Shown: positions 1-8,841, numbered from the stretch's first letter. The stretch: DNA of 47,810 nucleotides from Mesoaciditoga sp. (GCA_015491995.1 WGFY01000055.1:1-47810); one strand, 5' to 3'. Made by a program: numbers and translations. Notes: generated by a model not told the origin, from the sequence alone.

Positions 1-602
1 AAATTGGAGATCCTATGAAAGCCGTTTACCGATTTAAGGAAGCAACTTCATGGATTGCTTCTCCAATCTTGAAACGCCATCTTGTTTCAAAAGTGTCTAA
101 AATTCTTATGATAGATGAAAAAGACATCATGTACGATCTTCAAACGAATAAAAGTGATAAGATCTCTTATAACAGCGAAGATATTCGGATGACGTTAGAT
201 GATTATGTCGTTTACTTGCTTTTTTTGAATGAAGAGATGCGTTCAAGAATCGTGAACTTCATCGATCCGGATGTGATTACTCCATTTGCTAAGAAAGCAT
301 TGGAGATAATAAATTCTGGGGTAACACAACCTCAAGATGCCATGAAACTCATGACAAGAGAAAATGGTGAAAGATTTTTCCAAATCTTCACTCGCAATGA
401 TTCCAACTTAGACGCTGAAAGAATATTTGAACTTTGCGTTTCAAAATTGAAGGAACGAAAGATGAAGCACCAGATTGAAATACTGGAAAGGGAGATGGTT
501 TCTACGTCCAATCGCGAACAAAAAGCAAAGTTGATAAAAAAAGCAATGGAACTCCGTTCCCTATTGAAAAAAAAGGGAGGTGCTTCAAATGGCAGGAAAT
601 AG
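1..602 (+). CDS. dnaG: DNA primase DnaG, C-terminal part (5' truncated by window edge)
   Basis: The reading frame is open to the left edge (codons from base 3 encode I-G-D-P before the first ATG at 15), so this is the 3' end of a longer gene. About 200 residues are visible. They are helix-rich and end in a charged segment, as expected for the helicase-interaction domain of bacterial primase; the catalytic Toprim part lies outside the window. The identification rests on this character and on the gene directly downstream: the last 14 bases overlap the start of rpoD, the classic dnaG-rpoD arrangement of the macromolecular synthesis operon. The primase makes RNA primers at the replication fork. 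The C-terminal domain alone is weakly conserved, so the context carries much of the call. Confidence 0.8.
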   Translation, partial: IGDPMKAVYRFKEATSWIASPILKRHLVSKVSKILMIDEKDIMYDLQTNKSDKISYNSEDIRMTLDDYVVYLLFLNEEMRSRIVNFIDPDVITPFAKKALEIINSGVTQPQDAMKLMTRENGERFFQIFTRNDSNLDAERIFELCVSKLKERKMKHQIEILEREMVSTSNREQKAKLIKKAMELRSLLKKKGGASNGRK

Positions 603-1755
603 CACAACTCTTCTCAAAAGAAAGATAAGCAATCTTATAAAAAAAGGTAAAAAACAGGGTTACATAACTTACACGGATATAGACAACGCCATTCCTCTTA
701 ATTACGAAGATTTTGATTCTAATCTTTTAGAGAGCATATACGATATCATCGAAAAAGAAAACATAAAGATAAAAGATGACTCAACTGATACGGTGGATGA
801 AATAGAAGAATTGGGAAATGCAGAAGCTTCTGAAGTGAAGAGATATCTTTCTTATCTTGAAGGGCAGAAACCAGAGATATACGATAACGCTAACCTTAAA
901 GATCCTGTGAAACTGTACTTGAAAGAAATAGGAAGAATTCCCCTTCTTTCCCCAAGCGAAGAAAGAAGGCTCGCAAGGAAAGCTGCAAATGGTGACGAGA
1001 AATCCAAACAAAAACTTTGCACTTCCAATCTTAGGCTTGTAGTCAGCATAGCAAAAAAATATATGGGAAGAGGGCTTTCTTTTCTTGATTTAATTCAAGA
1101 AGGAAATATAGGTCTTCTGAAGGCAGTCGAAAAATTTGATTGGAAAAAAGGGTACAAATTTTCCACCTATGCCACTTGGTGGATTAGGCAGGCCATAACG
1201 CGCGCGATCGCAGATCAGGCACGAACGATAAGAGTTCCAGTTCATATGGTTGAAACTATAAACAAACTGAACAAAGTTATAAGAGATTACATGCAAAAAC
1301 ACGGAGCTTATCCAACAGTTGACGATCTTGCAAAACTAATGGAAAGATCACGCGAAAAAATAGCAGAAATTTTAAAGGCAGCAAGAGAAACGATATCACT
1401 GGAGTCCACTGTTGGTAATGATGATGAATCCACAATTGGAGATTTCGTTGAAGATTCGAATGTTTTGTCTCCGGAAGATGCAGCCTCTCAGATGATGCTA
1501 CATGAACAGATAGAAAAGGTGCTTAACACCCTTAGTCCAAGAGAAGCTATGGTCCTGAAGATGCGATACGGTTTAATAGATGGAAAGGCAAAGACACTTG
1601 AAGAAGTTGGGCAATATTTCAACGTAACACGTGAAAGAATAAGACAAATAGAGGTCAAAGCTTTGAGAAAGTTGAGACACCCCAGTCGCAGCAAACATTT
1701 AAAAGTTTTTATGGGTCTTGCAGAAGCTGAGGAAGATGAACAAAAAAACGCTTAA
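589..1755 (+). CDS. rpoD: RNA polymerase primary sigma factor (SigA/RpoD)
   Basis: Predicted 388-residue primary sigma factor. Region 1.2 begins at [16 protein letters not shown], region 2 contains [16 protein letters not shown] and the core and -10 binding stretch with [15 protein letters not shown], and region 4.2 near the C-terminus holds the helix-turn-helix [25 protein letters not shown] for -35 recognition. The ATG at 589 is chosen because GGGAGG at 575-580 lies 8 bases before it; a GTG at 580 overlaps that ribosome site. An acidic, poorly conserved N-terminal stretch of about 90 residues precedes region 1.2, a short region 1.1 equivalent. It overlaps dnaG by 14 bases and ends inside a strong terminator stem. 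It directs housekeeping transcription from the TTGACA/TATAAT and extended -10 promoters seen in the window. Confidence 0.97.
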   Translation: MAGNSTTLLKRKISNLIKKGKKQGYITYTDIDNAIPLNYEDFDSNLLESIYDIIEKENIKIKDDSTDTVDEIEELGNAEASEVKRYLSYLEGQKPEIYDNANLKDPVKLYLKEIGRIPLLSPSEERRLARKAANGDEKSKQKLCTSNLRLVVSIAKKYMGRGLSFLDLIQEGNIGLLKAVEKFDWKKGYKFSTYATWWIRQAITRAIADQARTIRVPVHMVETINKLNKVIRDYMQKHGAYPTVDDLAKLMERSREKIAEILKAARETISLESTVGNDDESTIGDFVEDSNVLSPEDAASQMMLHEQIEKVLNTLSPREAMVLKMRYGLIDGKAKTLEEVGQYFNVTRERIRQIEVKALRKLRHPSRSKHLKVFMGLAEAEEDEQKNA

Positions 1756-1797
1756 AAGAGGGAGAGCTTTCTCCCTCTTTTAAGCAATTTTTTGTTC
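1750..1797. terminator. Bidirectional rho-independent terminator between convergent rpoD and rmlA-like operons
   Basis: A perfect 16-bp stem (1750-1765 with 1770-1785) encloses the loop GCTT. On the plus strand it is followed by AATTTTTT; on the minus strand the stem is followed by the complement of A1742-A1748, a T run. It should therefore end both the dnaG-rpoD transcript and the minus-strand operon that finishes at 1799. The rpoD stop codon lies within the stem. Confidence 0.93.
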
Positions 1798-1798
1798 A

Positions 1799-2878
1799 TC
1801 AACTTAGATTTATAAAACTGTAATCCCCTACCACAAAATTGTGGACTTTAGGCTTGATCTTCGCACTGGATATCGTTGCGTTCTTGCCAACTATACTTGC
1901 ATCTATCCTAACATCAACATTTCTAACAGTGGAATTTTCCATGAGAATTGAGTTTTCAACCTCTGAGTTTTCAATTGTGACGTTTGGTCCTATGGAAGTG
2001 TAAGGGCCTATATATGAGTTGATTATCGAGGCACCTTTTCCAATTATGACGGGACCTCGTATAAGAGAATTGGAAATTTCAACTCCTTTTTCAACAACAA
2101 CTGGTCCCTCCATTTTGTACATGTTAGACGATATCGCATCGGGCTTTTGAGAACTTCGAATGTCTTCCAATATGCGCCGGTTAGCTTCCAAAAGATCACC
2201 CGGTCTACCGGTATCTTTCCACCAACCGTAAACAACATGCCCCTGAATTTTGTCTCCATGATCGATTAAAAATTGAATGGCATCTGTTATTTCAAGCTCC
2301 CCACGCCAAGAGGGCTTTATGTTGTCAATTCCTTCGAAGATCCTAGAATTGAAGAGATAGACTCCTATGATCGCCAAATTAGACGGGGGGACTTGAGGTT
2401 TTTCCACCACTTTTACCACTTTTCCGCTTTTCATCGTGGCTATTCCAAACCTGGTCGGATCTTCGACCGGCGTTAAAAGAATGGATGCATTCCATTCCAA
2501 CCTTTGAAATTCTTCAACGAATTTCGACAAATCCTCTTGAATCAAGTTATCTCCAAGGTACATAAGAAAATTATCCTTCCCAATGAAATCTTGTGATATC
2601 TTAACGGCATGTGCCAACCCCTTGGGATCTTTTTGAACCATATAAGTTAAACGAACTCCAAAATTGCTTCCATCCCCAAGTGCTTGCTTGAAACTTGAAA
2701 TGTTATCAGGATTAACTATCATCCCTATTTCGGATATGCCTGTGTTACGTATCTTTTCAATGCTGTAAAGTATCACCGGTTTATTGGCAACGGGGATCAG
2801 CTGTTTGGCACTTGTAAAAGTTAAAGGTCTAAGCCTTGTTCCTCTGCCTGCACACAATATCAAAGCTTTCATGGACAT
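1799..2878 (-). CDS. Glucose-1-phosphate nucleotidyltransferase (long RmlA/StrD type)
   Basis: 359 residues. The N-terminal half is a nucleotidyltransferase fold with the signature ALILCAGRGTRLRPLT (residues about 5-20), KQLIPVANKPV and the metal/substrate region YLGDNLI. From about residue 240 the chain turns into left-handed beta-helix hexapeptide repeats (GPVVVEKGVEISNS, GPVIIGKGASI, and others), typical of the long thymidylyltransferase-like proteins rather than short homotetrameric RmlA. It probably joins a sugar-1-phosphate to dTTP or UTP to make an activated sugar for cell-surface glycans; the nucleotide preference cannot be read from sequence alone. Its ATG overlaps the stop codon of the upstream flavoprotein gene (TAATG), indicating translational coupling. 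No other dTDP-rhamnose genes are present here. It is the last gene of a four-gene minus-strand operon. Confidence 0.88.
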   Translation of the reverse strand: MSMKALILCAGRGTRLRPLTFTSAKQLIPVANKPVILYSIEKIRNTGISEIGMIVNPDNISSFKQALGDGSNFGVRLTYMVQKDPKGLAHAVKISQDFIGKDNFLMYLGDNLIQEDLSKFVEEFQRLEWNASILLTPVEDPTRFGIATMKSGKVVKVVEKPQVPPSNLAIIGVYLFNSRIFEGIDNIKPSWRGELEITDAIQFLIDHGDKIQGHVVYGWWKDTGRPGDLLEANRRILEDIRSSQKPDAISSNMYKMEGPVVVEKGVEISNSLIRGPVIIGKGASIINSYIGPYTSIGPNVTIENSEVENSILMENSTVRNVDVRIDASIVGKNATISSAKIKPKVHNFVVGDYSFINLS

Positions 2879-4227
2879 TACTCACAAGCATGCATTTTTG
2901 AGTATGCGTCCAGTGCAGCGGTTACTATCGGGTAAATTACTGGCGATGATGTGAGAAGAGGTTGTGTGCCTATTTGAAGAGCAACCAAATTTGTAACGGA
3001 CATTCTACTCTGAATCGCTACACCTATGACGTTCGTCATCTCGCCGACGGATTTTCCTCCCGTTATTTGTCCCCCTAACAACACACCGCTTTCTTTTGAA
3101 AATACGAGCTTGACTTTAACTTTGCTTGCGTCTGAAAGTGTTCCAGGATGCCTATCCATGGCGGTGGAACTTCCACAAATGGATTCAAAACCGCTTTCTC
3201 TTGCATTCGTTTCGGTGCTACCGGCAGCTCCCAAAGTTCGACCGAAAATACAGGTAGAGAATATTCCTATATTCCCTTTAATTTCTTTTATCAGCCTAAC
3301 GTTAAAGAGGTTGGTTCCAGCAATCCTAGCATCAAATGCCGCGGTTGATGCGAGCATTAATCTGCTAGGCCTTCGTGAAAAGAACTCTTTGTGTTCCGTA
3401 CAATCACCAACAGCGTAGATGTCTTTTGCGCTTGTTCGCATGTATTCATCTGTCCATATTGCACCTGTCATTCCTATGAAAATGCCGGCGTCTTTTGCAA
3501 TAGAAGAATTTGGGCGGTACCCTATTCCAAGTATCACGCCATCAACTTCTATGTGTTCTCCAGATTCGAGTAATATGCCGTCAACTTTGCCGTTTCCAGT
3601 TATTTCTTTGACTCTCGAAGAGGTCATGATATTTATATGATTCTCTTCTAAAAGCTTTTGAACCTCTGAAGAGAATTCAGGATCGAATGCAACCGGAAGA
3701 ACACGATCCATGGCTTCAACCACGATAACTTGTTTTCCCATCTTACGGATCTCATCACTTATCTCCATTCCTATAAATCCGGCACCGACAATTGCCACTT
3801 TGTCCATTTTTTTCAACGCATCTTTCATCTTCGATATCTTGGCTATGTCTTTTGACACGGTGAAAACCCCGTCAAGCTCAACACCAGGAATTCTAGGAAG
3901 AATTGGATTTGAGCCAGTTGCAAGTACCAATCTATCGTACTCTATTTTTTCTTCTGAAGCGGTTACGATTTTTTTTCCATCAACATCGATTTTCTTCACC
4001 TCGTCGATGATGATTTCAACTCCTTTTGATTCAAGTCCTTTTGTACTTAGCAGGTCGCTCTCCACGGAATCCAACGTTGCCAGTGTGTAAGGTATACCAC
4101 ATGGTATGAGAGTTTGATTCTCCTTTTTCACAAGGGCGATCTTCTTTTTTGGATACGCTGCTAACGCAGTTGAAGCTGCCGCTGCTCCGGCTGGACCTCC
4201 TCCAATTATTACCACATCAAATTTCAA
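2878..4227 (-). CDS. CoA-disulfide reductase/NADH oxidase family flavoprotein
   Basis: 449 residues from a TTG start at 4227 placed 8 bases after GGAGG (in-frame upstream codons would overlap the ribosome site). An N-terminal FAD Rossmann motif IIGGGPAGAAAAS, a second NAD(P)H motif VAIVGAGFIGMEIS in the middle, the FAD-binding ATG stretch LVLATGSNP and the DIYAVGDC motif near residue 285 define the pyridine nucleotide-disulfide oxidoreductase class II fold, with a C-terminal dimerisation domain. One cysteine in IPCGIPY (about residue 44) matches the single redox cysteine of CoA-disulfide reductases and related NADH oxidases and persulfide reductases. The substrate could be CoA disulfide, polysulfide, oxygen or peroxide; the sequence does not decide. 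It lies 19 bases after the PEGA protein gene and is coupled to the nucleotidyltransferase. Confidence 0.87.
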   Translation of the reverse strand: MKFDVVIIGGGPAGAAAASTALAAYPKKKIALVKKENQTLIPCGIPYTLATLDSVESDLLSTKGLESKGVEIIIDEVKKIDVDGKKIVTASEEKIEYDRLVLATGSNPILPRIPGVELDGVFTVSKDIAKISKMKDALKKMDKVAIVGAGFIGMEISDEIRKMGKQVIVVEAMDRVLPVAFDPEFSSEVQKLLEENHINIMTSSRVKEITGNGKVDGILLESGEHIEVDGVILGIGYRPNSSIAKDAGIFIGMTGAIWTDEYMRTSAKDIYAVGDCTEHKEFFSRRPSRLMLASTAAFDARIAGTNLFNVRLIKEIKGNIGIFSTCIFGRTLGAAGSTETNARESGFESICGSSTAMDRHPGTLSDASKVKVKLVFSKESGVLLGGQITGGKSVGEMTNVIGVAIQSRMSVTNLVALQIGTQPLLTSSPVIYPIVTAALDAYSKMHACE

Positions 4228-4246
4228 AATATCCACCTCCAAAATT

Positions 4247-6079
4247 TTATTTTAGTAACATGTATATTAAACCAATGATCAGTGCAACTCCACCGATTAT
4301 CACCATTTGTTTCAAATAGGTGTATCCACTTTTGTTTATTATCACGTCTAAAGATTTTGTCATCGTTTGCTCATAGCTTTCGACACTGATTTTAACTTTG
4401 TAAACGCCATTTGGCATAGCTTGACCGCTAATAGAATTTCCATCCCAAGTGATCTTTGTGGTTCCATAGAGTGCGTTAACATCGCGATACCATATTCTTT
4501 TTCCGCCTGAGAAAATTTCCACTTTCAGCTCTCCACTTCTACTAAGATTCATGTAAAAAGTGGTCGTATCTTCATACCAGTCCCCATTGGGACTGAATGG
4601 ATTAGGCTGGGCTTTAACGGAAAGCGTCAAAGGTTTAAGCTTCAAATACATATTTGCCTGAAAGGTTTTTTGAAATTCAAAGCTCATAACTTTTTCAACT
4701 GATAAATATTCAGGGTTTGAAAATTCAACGGAATGGGAACCTATTGGGACATAAATTCCCATATCTGAGCTTTCGATCTTTCCAAAAAGCTTACCATCTA
4801 CTTTCAAAAACAAAGGATAGATGTTCGAGCTTACCTTTAACAAACCAGCGGCAGAAAGGGTCATGGAAAGATAGTTATCTCCTGGAAACACCTTGTAGTC
4901 GATCTCTTGAGTGATGTACCACTCTTTTTCAAATTTCAATCGGTGGTATCCAACTCTTACTCTTGTGAGGTAAAGAATTCCATCGTATCCGGTGCCACCT
5001 GCGAAAACCCCGTCAACGTACACTCGAACGTATGGTTGGGAGTGAATGTATATGCTAGCGGTGAGTGGTTTGAGACCGACGTTTATGATCACCGTCAGAT
5101 TTGGCTTCACGAATATTGAATCGTTGTAGTAAAACTCATATCCTTTTTTTTTCACCACGATGCTATGATAACCCGCTGTTACAGTTAGCTTTTGCTCTCC
5201 ATTGCCAATCTTTTTACCATCCACGTACACGGTTGAATCCGAAGGAGATACCTTTACTTTCAAAAAACCAACAAGGTTTTCCTCAGAAGGCATTAGCGTT
5301 ATGTTCAACAGCTTGATTTTGCCAACTCCAACGAAAACCATTCCATTCCAATCTTTGTATCCTTTCATCGAAAGTGAAATGTTGTGATAACCGGCAGGAA
5401 TTTTGACTGTTTGTGGTGTTATTCCGTAAGTCTTTCCATCTATCTTCAGCTTGGCCCCATTTGGAATGCTTTGAACTTGTAGAAGCGTTTTTTTGCCTGT
5501 ATTCAAGTAAAAGTATGTCCAAGCCGTCCATCTTTGTGGAACTGCAACAATGGATTTCATCAGATTCAATTTGAATTTCACGAACTCCTTTTTTTCAACA
5601 CTCCCAACTGCCGCAAATGGCACTTTAGGGGATATTTTCACATTTTGAAGGAAATTCAACGGTTTGGATGACAAGATGAACTCCATCAATTCCACGCCAG
5701 ATTTCACACCTGAAGTCGTGAACTTGTAAGTGGAATAAGATGGTATTTTGTGGCTTCCAGGCACCATGAAATTTCTACGTTGATAGTAATTTGGAAAAAG
5801 TTGGGTTATTTCCCCGTTTTGTGGAATGTCAAGTATGTAAAGATACCCCGCCTTTGTGTTCTTGACATTGAAGTGTATTGTTTCACCAATTTCGTACTCA
5901 CTGCCATTTGATTTGTTCATAGTAACGGTTAAAAATTTGTTTGGCTTTACCTCTATCAACCTCGCAGATGCCAATGCTTCCACCTGTGGTGGTGTCTTAG
6001 ACGGTACTGTTTTGTTGGAAAGTGCAAAAACCGTTAACGACAAAGCAAAAATGAGAGACATAATAAGTACTTTTTTCAT
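4247..6079 (-). CDS. Exported PEGA-domain protein with DUF4384-like and FlgD-Ig-like domains and a C-terminal membrane anchor
   Basis: 610 residues from ATG 6079, which lies 8 bases behind GAGGGG. A signal peptide (MKKVLIMSLIFALSLTVFA) is followed by a DUF4384-like domain (about 45-165: YEIGETIHFNVKNTKAGYLYI, GEITQLFPN). Four PEGA-like beta modules then follow at about 210-265, 285-335, 350-405 and 425-480, each with the pattern V.VDGK..G and a later GYH or GSH. At about 495-585 an Ig-like unit opens with NPFSPNGDWYEDTTTF and closes with WDGNSISGQAMPNGVYKVKI, as in FlgD-type Ig and gliding-secretion modules. A hydrophobic helix at the end (MVIIGGVALIIGLIYMLL) anchors the chain. Known PEGA and DUF4384 domains are extracytoplasmic. 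A structural envelope role is likely; the exact function is not known. Confidence 0.8.
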   Translation of the reverse strand: MKKVLIMSLIFALSLTVFALSNKTVPSKTPPQVEALASARLIEVKPNKFLTVTMNKSNGSEYEIGETIHFNVKNTKAGYLYILDIPQNGEITQLFPNYYQRRNFMVPGSHKIPSYSTYKFTTSGVKSGVELMEFILSSKPLNFLQNVKISPKVPFAAVGSVEKKEFVKFKLNLMKSIVAVPQRWTAWTYFYLNTGKKTLLQVQSIPNGAKLKIDGKTYGITPQTVKIPAGYHNISLSMKGYKDWNGMVFVGVGKIKLLNITLMPSEENLVGFLKVKVSPSDSTVYVDGKKIGNGEQKLTVTAGYHSIVVKKKGYEFYYNDSIFVKPNLTVIINVGLKPLTASIYIHSQPYVRVYVDGVFAGGTGYDGILYLTRVRVGYHRLKFEKEWYITQEIDYKVFPGDNYLSMTLSAAGLLKVSSNIYPLFLKVDGKLFGKIESSDMGIYVPIGSHSVEFSNPEYLSVEKVMSFEFQKTFQANMYLKLKPLTLSVKAQPNPFSPNGDWYEDTTTFYMNLSRSGELKVEIFSGGKRIWYRDVNALYGTTKITWDGNSISGQAMPNGVYKVKISVESYEQTMTKSLDVIINKSGYTYLKQMVIIGGVALIIGLIYMLLK

Positions 6080-6096
6080 AATTATCACCCCTCAGA

Positions 6097-6120
6097 TGGA
6101 CATCCTCAAGTGGGTGTCCA
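6097..6120 (-). other. Intergenic hairpin between gpm and PEGA gene
   Basis: TGGACATCC at 6097-6105 and GGGTGTCCA at 6112-6120 form a 9-bp stem with one mismatch on the minus strand and a 6-base loop. No T run follows, so it is more likely an RNA-stability or processing stem in the polycistronic mRNA than a terminator. It lies directly before the ribosome site of the PEGA protein gene. Confidence 0.45.
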
Positions 6121-6125
6121 AGGAA

Positions 6126-7349
6126 TTAAGCCCCGTATTTTTCGAGTCTTAAAGCGTTGGCAAGTAAGAAAGACATAAGGTCCCTCGCCTCGATCGTTCC
6201 AAGGCTTCCTCTTGCACACTCTTTTTCATTGAAAGCTTTTGATAGTCCATAGCGAGAATACTTTGAACGCAACAAAAGAGGCACTGGGTGCCAGCTATGC
6301 CCACCCATCAGAGTAGGAGTTGAATGGTCACCTGTGATGGCGAGCACATCAAATTTCACAGACATGATCTCTGGGATAACTTTATCTACTATTTCTATGA
6401 CGTTCATTTTTGCCATGAAGTTCGAATCCTCTCCATAAGAGTCCGTATGTTTAACATGAAAATAGAAAAAGTCGTAATTATCGTAATTGTCTTTTAAAAC
6501 TTTTATTTCAGATTTTATCGTTTCCATTTCACCTTCCACGGCTGGTACATCCAGAACATCCATTCCCACGAGCTTTGCAAGACCTTTGTACATTGGATAT
6601 GTTGCGATGGCGGCACTTCTTATTTTGTATATTTCCGGGAATTTTGGTATGTTGGGATAATTTGAGAAGCCTCTTAGCAAACATCCAGAGATCTTTTCTT
6701 TCCCATTCAAAAGTTTGGCAACACGAGTGATGAACTCGTTGACAATTTTTGCCGTTTTTTCAGATCCCTGATCCAAAGCTTCAGCGTACATCACCGGTTC
6801 ACCTACACGTTGAGGATCGGCATCTGTTAGCTTGTCCTCAAGTCCATCTCCTGTGAGTTTCAAAACAAACCTGTGTTCTTTTCCGGGGAAGACATGTACT
6901 TTTATGCCATCAATTTCTGATATTCTTGAATTTATGAACTCACATACTTTGACATTTTCCTCAGTTGCAGGCCTTCCTGCTCTTCTATCGACAACTATTC
7001 CATCTTTAAAAGTTGCAAAATTTCCTCGCGCTACGACATCTTTTTCAGAAACTTCCACTCCCACTCCTAAAGCTTCAAGTATTCCTCTGCCTATTTGATA
7101 TTTGATTGGATCGTATCCAAAAAGTCCTAAATGACCTGGCCCGCTACCAGGTGTCACTCCAGGAATTACGGGAACACTTTGTCCTAAATCCGATGCTTTG
7201 GCGATCATGTCCATGTTTGGAGTGTTTGCAGCTTCCAATTCGGTTTTCCCGCCAATCTCCGGTACACCACCAAGTCCATCCATGATCAGCATCAACATTT
7301 TGGAATTGTTTTTAACGGCAAGCCTGCTTACAAATTCTTGTTTGTCCAT
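6126..7349 (-). CDS. apgM: 2,3-bisphosphoglycerate-independent phosphoglycerate mutase, archaeal type (ApgM)
   Basis: 407 residues of the alkaline-phosphatase superfamily. The metal site begins at LMLIMDGLGG (Asp24) and the phosphoryl-accepting serine is in TPGSGPGHLGLFGYD (Ser69). Later metal ligands are seen in FYFHVKHTDSYGED and AITGDHSTPTLMGGHSWHPVP. It interconverts 3- and 2-phosphoglycerate in glycolysis and gluconeogenesis. The archaeal-like ApgM form, about 400 residues, is distinct from the roughly 510-residue bacterial GpmI and is known from several thermophilic bacteria. ATG 7349 has AGGAGG 8 bases upstream. It is the first gene of the minus-strand operon and has a good promoter at 7394-7422. 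Confidence 0.94.
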   Translation of the reverse strand: MDKQEFVSRLAVKNNSKMLMLIMDGLGGVPEIGGKTELEAANTPNMDMIAKASDLGQSVPVIPGVTPGSGPGHLGLFGYDPIKYQIGRGILEALGVGVEVSEKDVVARGNFATFKDGIVVDRRAGRPATEENVKVCEFINSRISEIDGIKVHVFPGKEHRFVLKLTGDGLEDKLTDADPQRVGEPVMYAEALDQGSEKTAKIVNEFITRVAKLLNGKEKISGCLLRGFSNYPNIPKFPEIYKIRSAAIATYPMYKGLAKLVGMDVLDVPAVEGEMETIKSEIKVLKDNYDNYDFFYFHVKHTDSYGEDSNFMAKMNVIEIVDKVIPEIMSVKFDVLAITGDHSTPTLMGGHSWHPVPLLLRSKYSRYGLSKAFNEKECARGSLGTIEARDLMSFLLANALRLEKYGA

Positions 7350-7393
7350 TTTTGTTTCCTCCTTTTATGCCAATTTTCATCCTTATTTGTTCA

Positions 7394-7422
7394 ATTATAC
7401 CTCAAATGATATGCTCATCCAA
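7394..7422 (-). promoter_or_regulatory. Sigma-A promoter of the apgM operon
   Basis: On the minus strand, TTGGAT (7422-7417), a 17-base spacer and a perfect TATAAT (7399-7394). The predicted start is near 7387, giving a leader of about 38 bases before the apgM ATG. This drives apgM, the PEGA gene, the flavoprotein and the nucleotidyltransferase. Confidence 0.75.
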
Positions 7423-7482
7423 CTCTCTAAGATACGTGAAAAAAGCAAAACCCATGCATTTCAACGGCATATTCATCTCAAC

Positions 7483-7510
7483 TTCATTTTGACACATAGT
7501 GTTGTATAAT
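7483..7510 (+). promoter_or_regulatory. Probable degV operon promoter
   Basis: A perfect TATAAT at 7505-7510 with TTCATT at 7483-7488 (16-base spacer). A better-looking TTGACA at 7489-7494 is only 10 bases from the -10 box and cannot act with it as a standard pair. The predicted start near 7517 would give a leader of about 120 bases, long enough to be structured. Confidence 0.55.
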
Positions 7511-7605
7511 GCAGATGTCTTTTCAACATTCATCCCCGTCTTGATTCAGCTTCACGCCGAATTAGCCGAATTAAAGGTTCTTCTCGTAACGGGGGTTTCT
7601 TTAGA

Positions 7606-7623
7606 TTTGAAAGTGGTGATAAA
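7606..7623 (+). repeat. 18-base leader repeat, copy 1 (degV)
   Basis: TTTGAAAGTGGTGATAAA, identical to 43582-43599. It lies 16 bases before the degV ATG, just upstream of the ribosome site. In one frame it reads as a tiny ORF TTG-AAA-GTG-GTG-ATA-AAG-TAA. Confidence 0.6.
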
Positions 7624-7639
7624 GTAAGAGGTGAGGAAA

Positions 7640-8494
7640 ATGTTGGCAGTGGTAACGGACAGTGGTTGTGGAATTACCGACGGATTTGCCGATGAACTCG
7701 GTGATTCTTTTCTCATGGTTGGGATGAAGGTCTTCTTGGGTACTCAGGAATATGAAGATGGCAAAATAGGCAAAGAGAAATTCTACAACCATATTTTGAC
7801 AGGGGAAAATGTCAGCACATCCCAACCTTCTCCAGCAGATTTTGAGAGAGCTTACAGAAAACTTTTGAAAGATGGATATGATGAGATACTATCCTTTCAT
7901 ATATCATCAAAGGTCAGTGGAACAATTAACGCGGCAAGAATAGCGGCAAAGAGTGTTGAACCTTCAAGGATACACGTTACCGATAGCATGAACATTTCCG
8001 CAGGTGCATATCTTATGCTTAGAAGAATAATGGAATATGTGAGAAATGGTATGCCTTTGAAAGAGGCTTTGAAAATGATAGACACGATTCGTAAGAACAC
8101 GTTGATACTGTTCACGGTTTCAACACTTGACTATCTTATCAAAAACGGTAGAATAGGAAAAGCAACTGGACTTGTCGGTTCGATATTAAGATTGTCACCG
8201 ATCTTAACCGTAAAAGGCGGGGAAACAGCCGTATCTTCCATAGCAAGGGGAAGAAAGAGGTTGATCGGTAAAACGGTCAACATATGCAAAGATTTTTTAA
8301 GGGAGAAAGAACATGTTAGAATGGTTTTTGCTTATTCATCCTCAAGTACTTTTAAAAACATGGAAAAGCTGAAAAAAGTTGTGAATGAAAATGTTGAAGT
8401 GAGAGATGTTCCACAGGAAACTTTAAAAATGTGGCCAACGATAGCGGTACATACAGGTCCAACCACAATAGGCATTGCGTGTTATGGTGAATGA
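7640..8494 (+). CDS. DegV family fatty-acid-binding protein
   Basis: 284 residues from ATG 7640 (GAGG at 7628-7631 lies 8 bases upstream; the in-frame GTG at 7631 overlaps it). The N-terminal VTDSGCGITDGFADE, followed by the STSQPSPADFERAYRKLL segment and LSFHISSKVSGTINAA, is the DegV/FakB signature; TSQPSP corresponds to the loop that contacts the fatty acid carboxylate. RIGKATGLVGSILRLSPIL in the second domain is also typical. In Firmicutes such proteins present fatty acids to the FakA kinase for phospholipid synthesis. No fakA-like kinase is present in this window, so the partner is unknown. It is the first gene of a plus-strand run reaching pyrH. Confidence 0.92.
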   Translation: MLAVVTDSGCGITDGFADELGDSFLMVGMKVFLGTQEYEDGKIGKEKFYNHILTGENVSTSQPSPADFERAYRKLLKDGYDEILSFHISSKVSGTINAARIAAKSVEPSRIHVTDSMNISAGAYLMLRRIMEYVRNGMPLKEALKMIDTIRKNTLILFTVSTLDYLIKNGRIGKATGLVGSILRLSPILTVKGGETAVSSIARGRKRLIGKTVNICKDFLREKEHVRMVFAYSSSSTFKNMEKLKKVVNENVEVRDVPQETLKMWPTIAVHTGPTTIGIACYGE

Positions 8495-8526
8495 GAGGAC
8501 AGCACTCTTGAGTAGGAGAGATGCAC

Positions 8527-8841
8527 ATGGAAAATGAAGCGGCTTTAGAGCTACGCAAATTCATAATAGAGAAGGGTTCAAAAATTTTGAAGGAGTCGAT
8601 AGATTTTCACCTGCAAAATCACACTGATTTTGCAAACACTTTTTCAAATCGTATGCATTTACGTTCATTAGGATCAAGGATCAAAAAGCTCAAAAAATTG
8701 ACAGATGCAGATGCTTATCTGCTTGGATATATGCTAATGGTGTATGCTCAAGAATCCGGAAGCAAAAGAGCGGAAGAAGCTTTTGATTACTTTAACAGCC
8801 GTATACTAAAAAAAATAGACAACATGTTTAGAGAGGAATGA
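8527..8841 (+). CDS. Small hypothetical helical protein
   Basis: 104 residues from ATG 8527, 8 bases after AGGAG (8514-8518); the ATG at 8521 is only 2 bases away from it. I do not recognise the family. The sequence is highly charged and predicted mostly helical, without a signal peptide, membrane segment or cysteine cluster; the central segment RSLGSRIKKLKKLTDADAYLLGYML and the tail EEAFDYFNSRILKKIDNMFREE look like amphipathic helices. It sits between degV and yqeY and overlaps yqeY by 4 bases (ATGA), so it is translated with them. A protein-protein or RNA-associated role is possible but not shown. Confidence 0.75.
   Translation: MENEAALELRKFIIEKGSKILKESIDFHLQNHTDFANTFSNRMHLRSLGSRIKKLKKLTDADAYLLGYMLMVYAQESGSKRAEEAFDYFNSRILKKIDNMFREE

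Larger units (their letters stand above)
7350..7639. other. Divergent intergenic region apgM/degV
   Basis: 290 bases without a protein gene. It holds the apgM promoter, a divergent degV promoter near 7483-7510 and a degV leader. In the leader, CCCCGT (7534-7539) can pair with ACGGGG (7589-7594), enclosing a tandem 9-base repeat GCCGAATTA x2 (7556-7573). An 18-base string at 7606-7623 recurs upstream of ctpA. I do not recognise a known riboswitch class here. Confidence 0.5.

Noticed and set aside
7489-7510. TTGACA followed by TATAAT, looking like a perfect promoter
   Set aside because: The two boxes are only 10 bases apart, far below the 16-18 needed. I kept the TATAAT with TTCATT (16-base spacer) instead.
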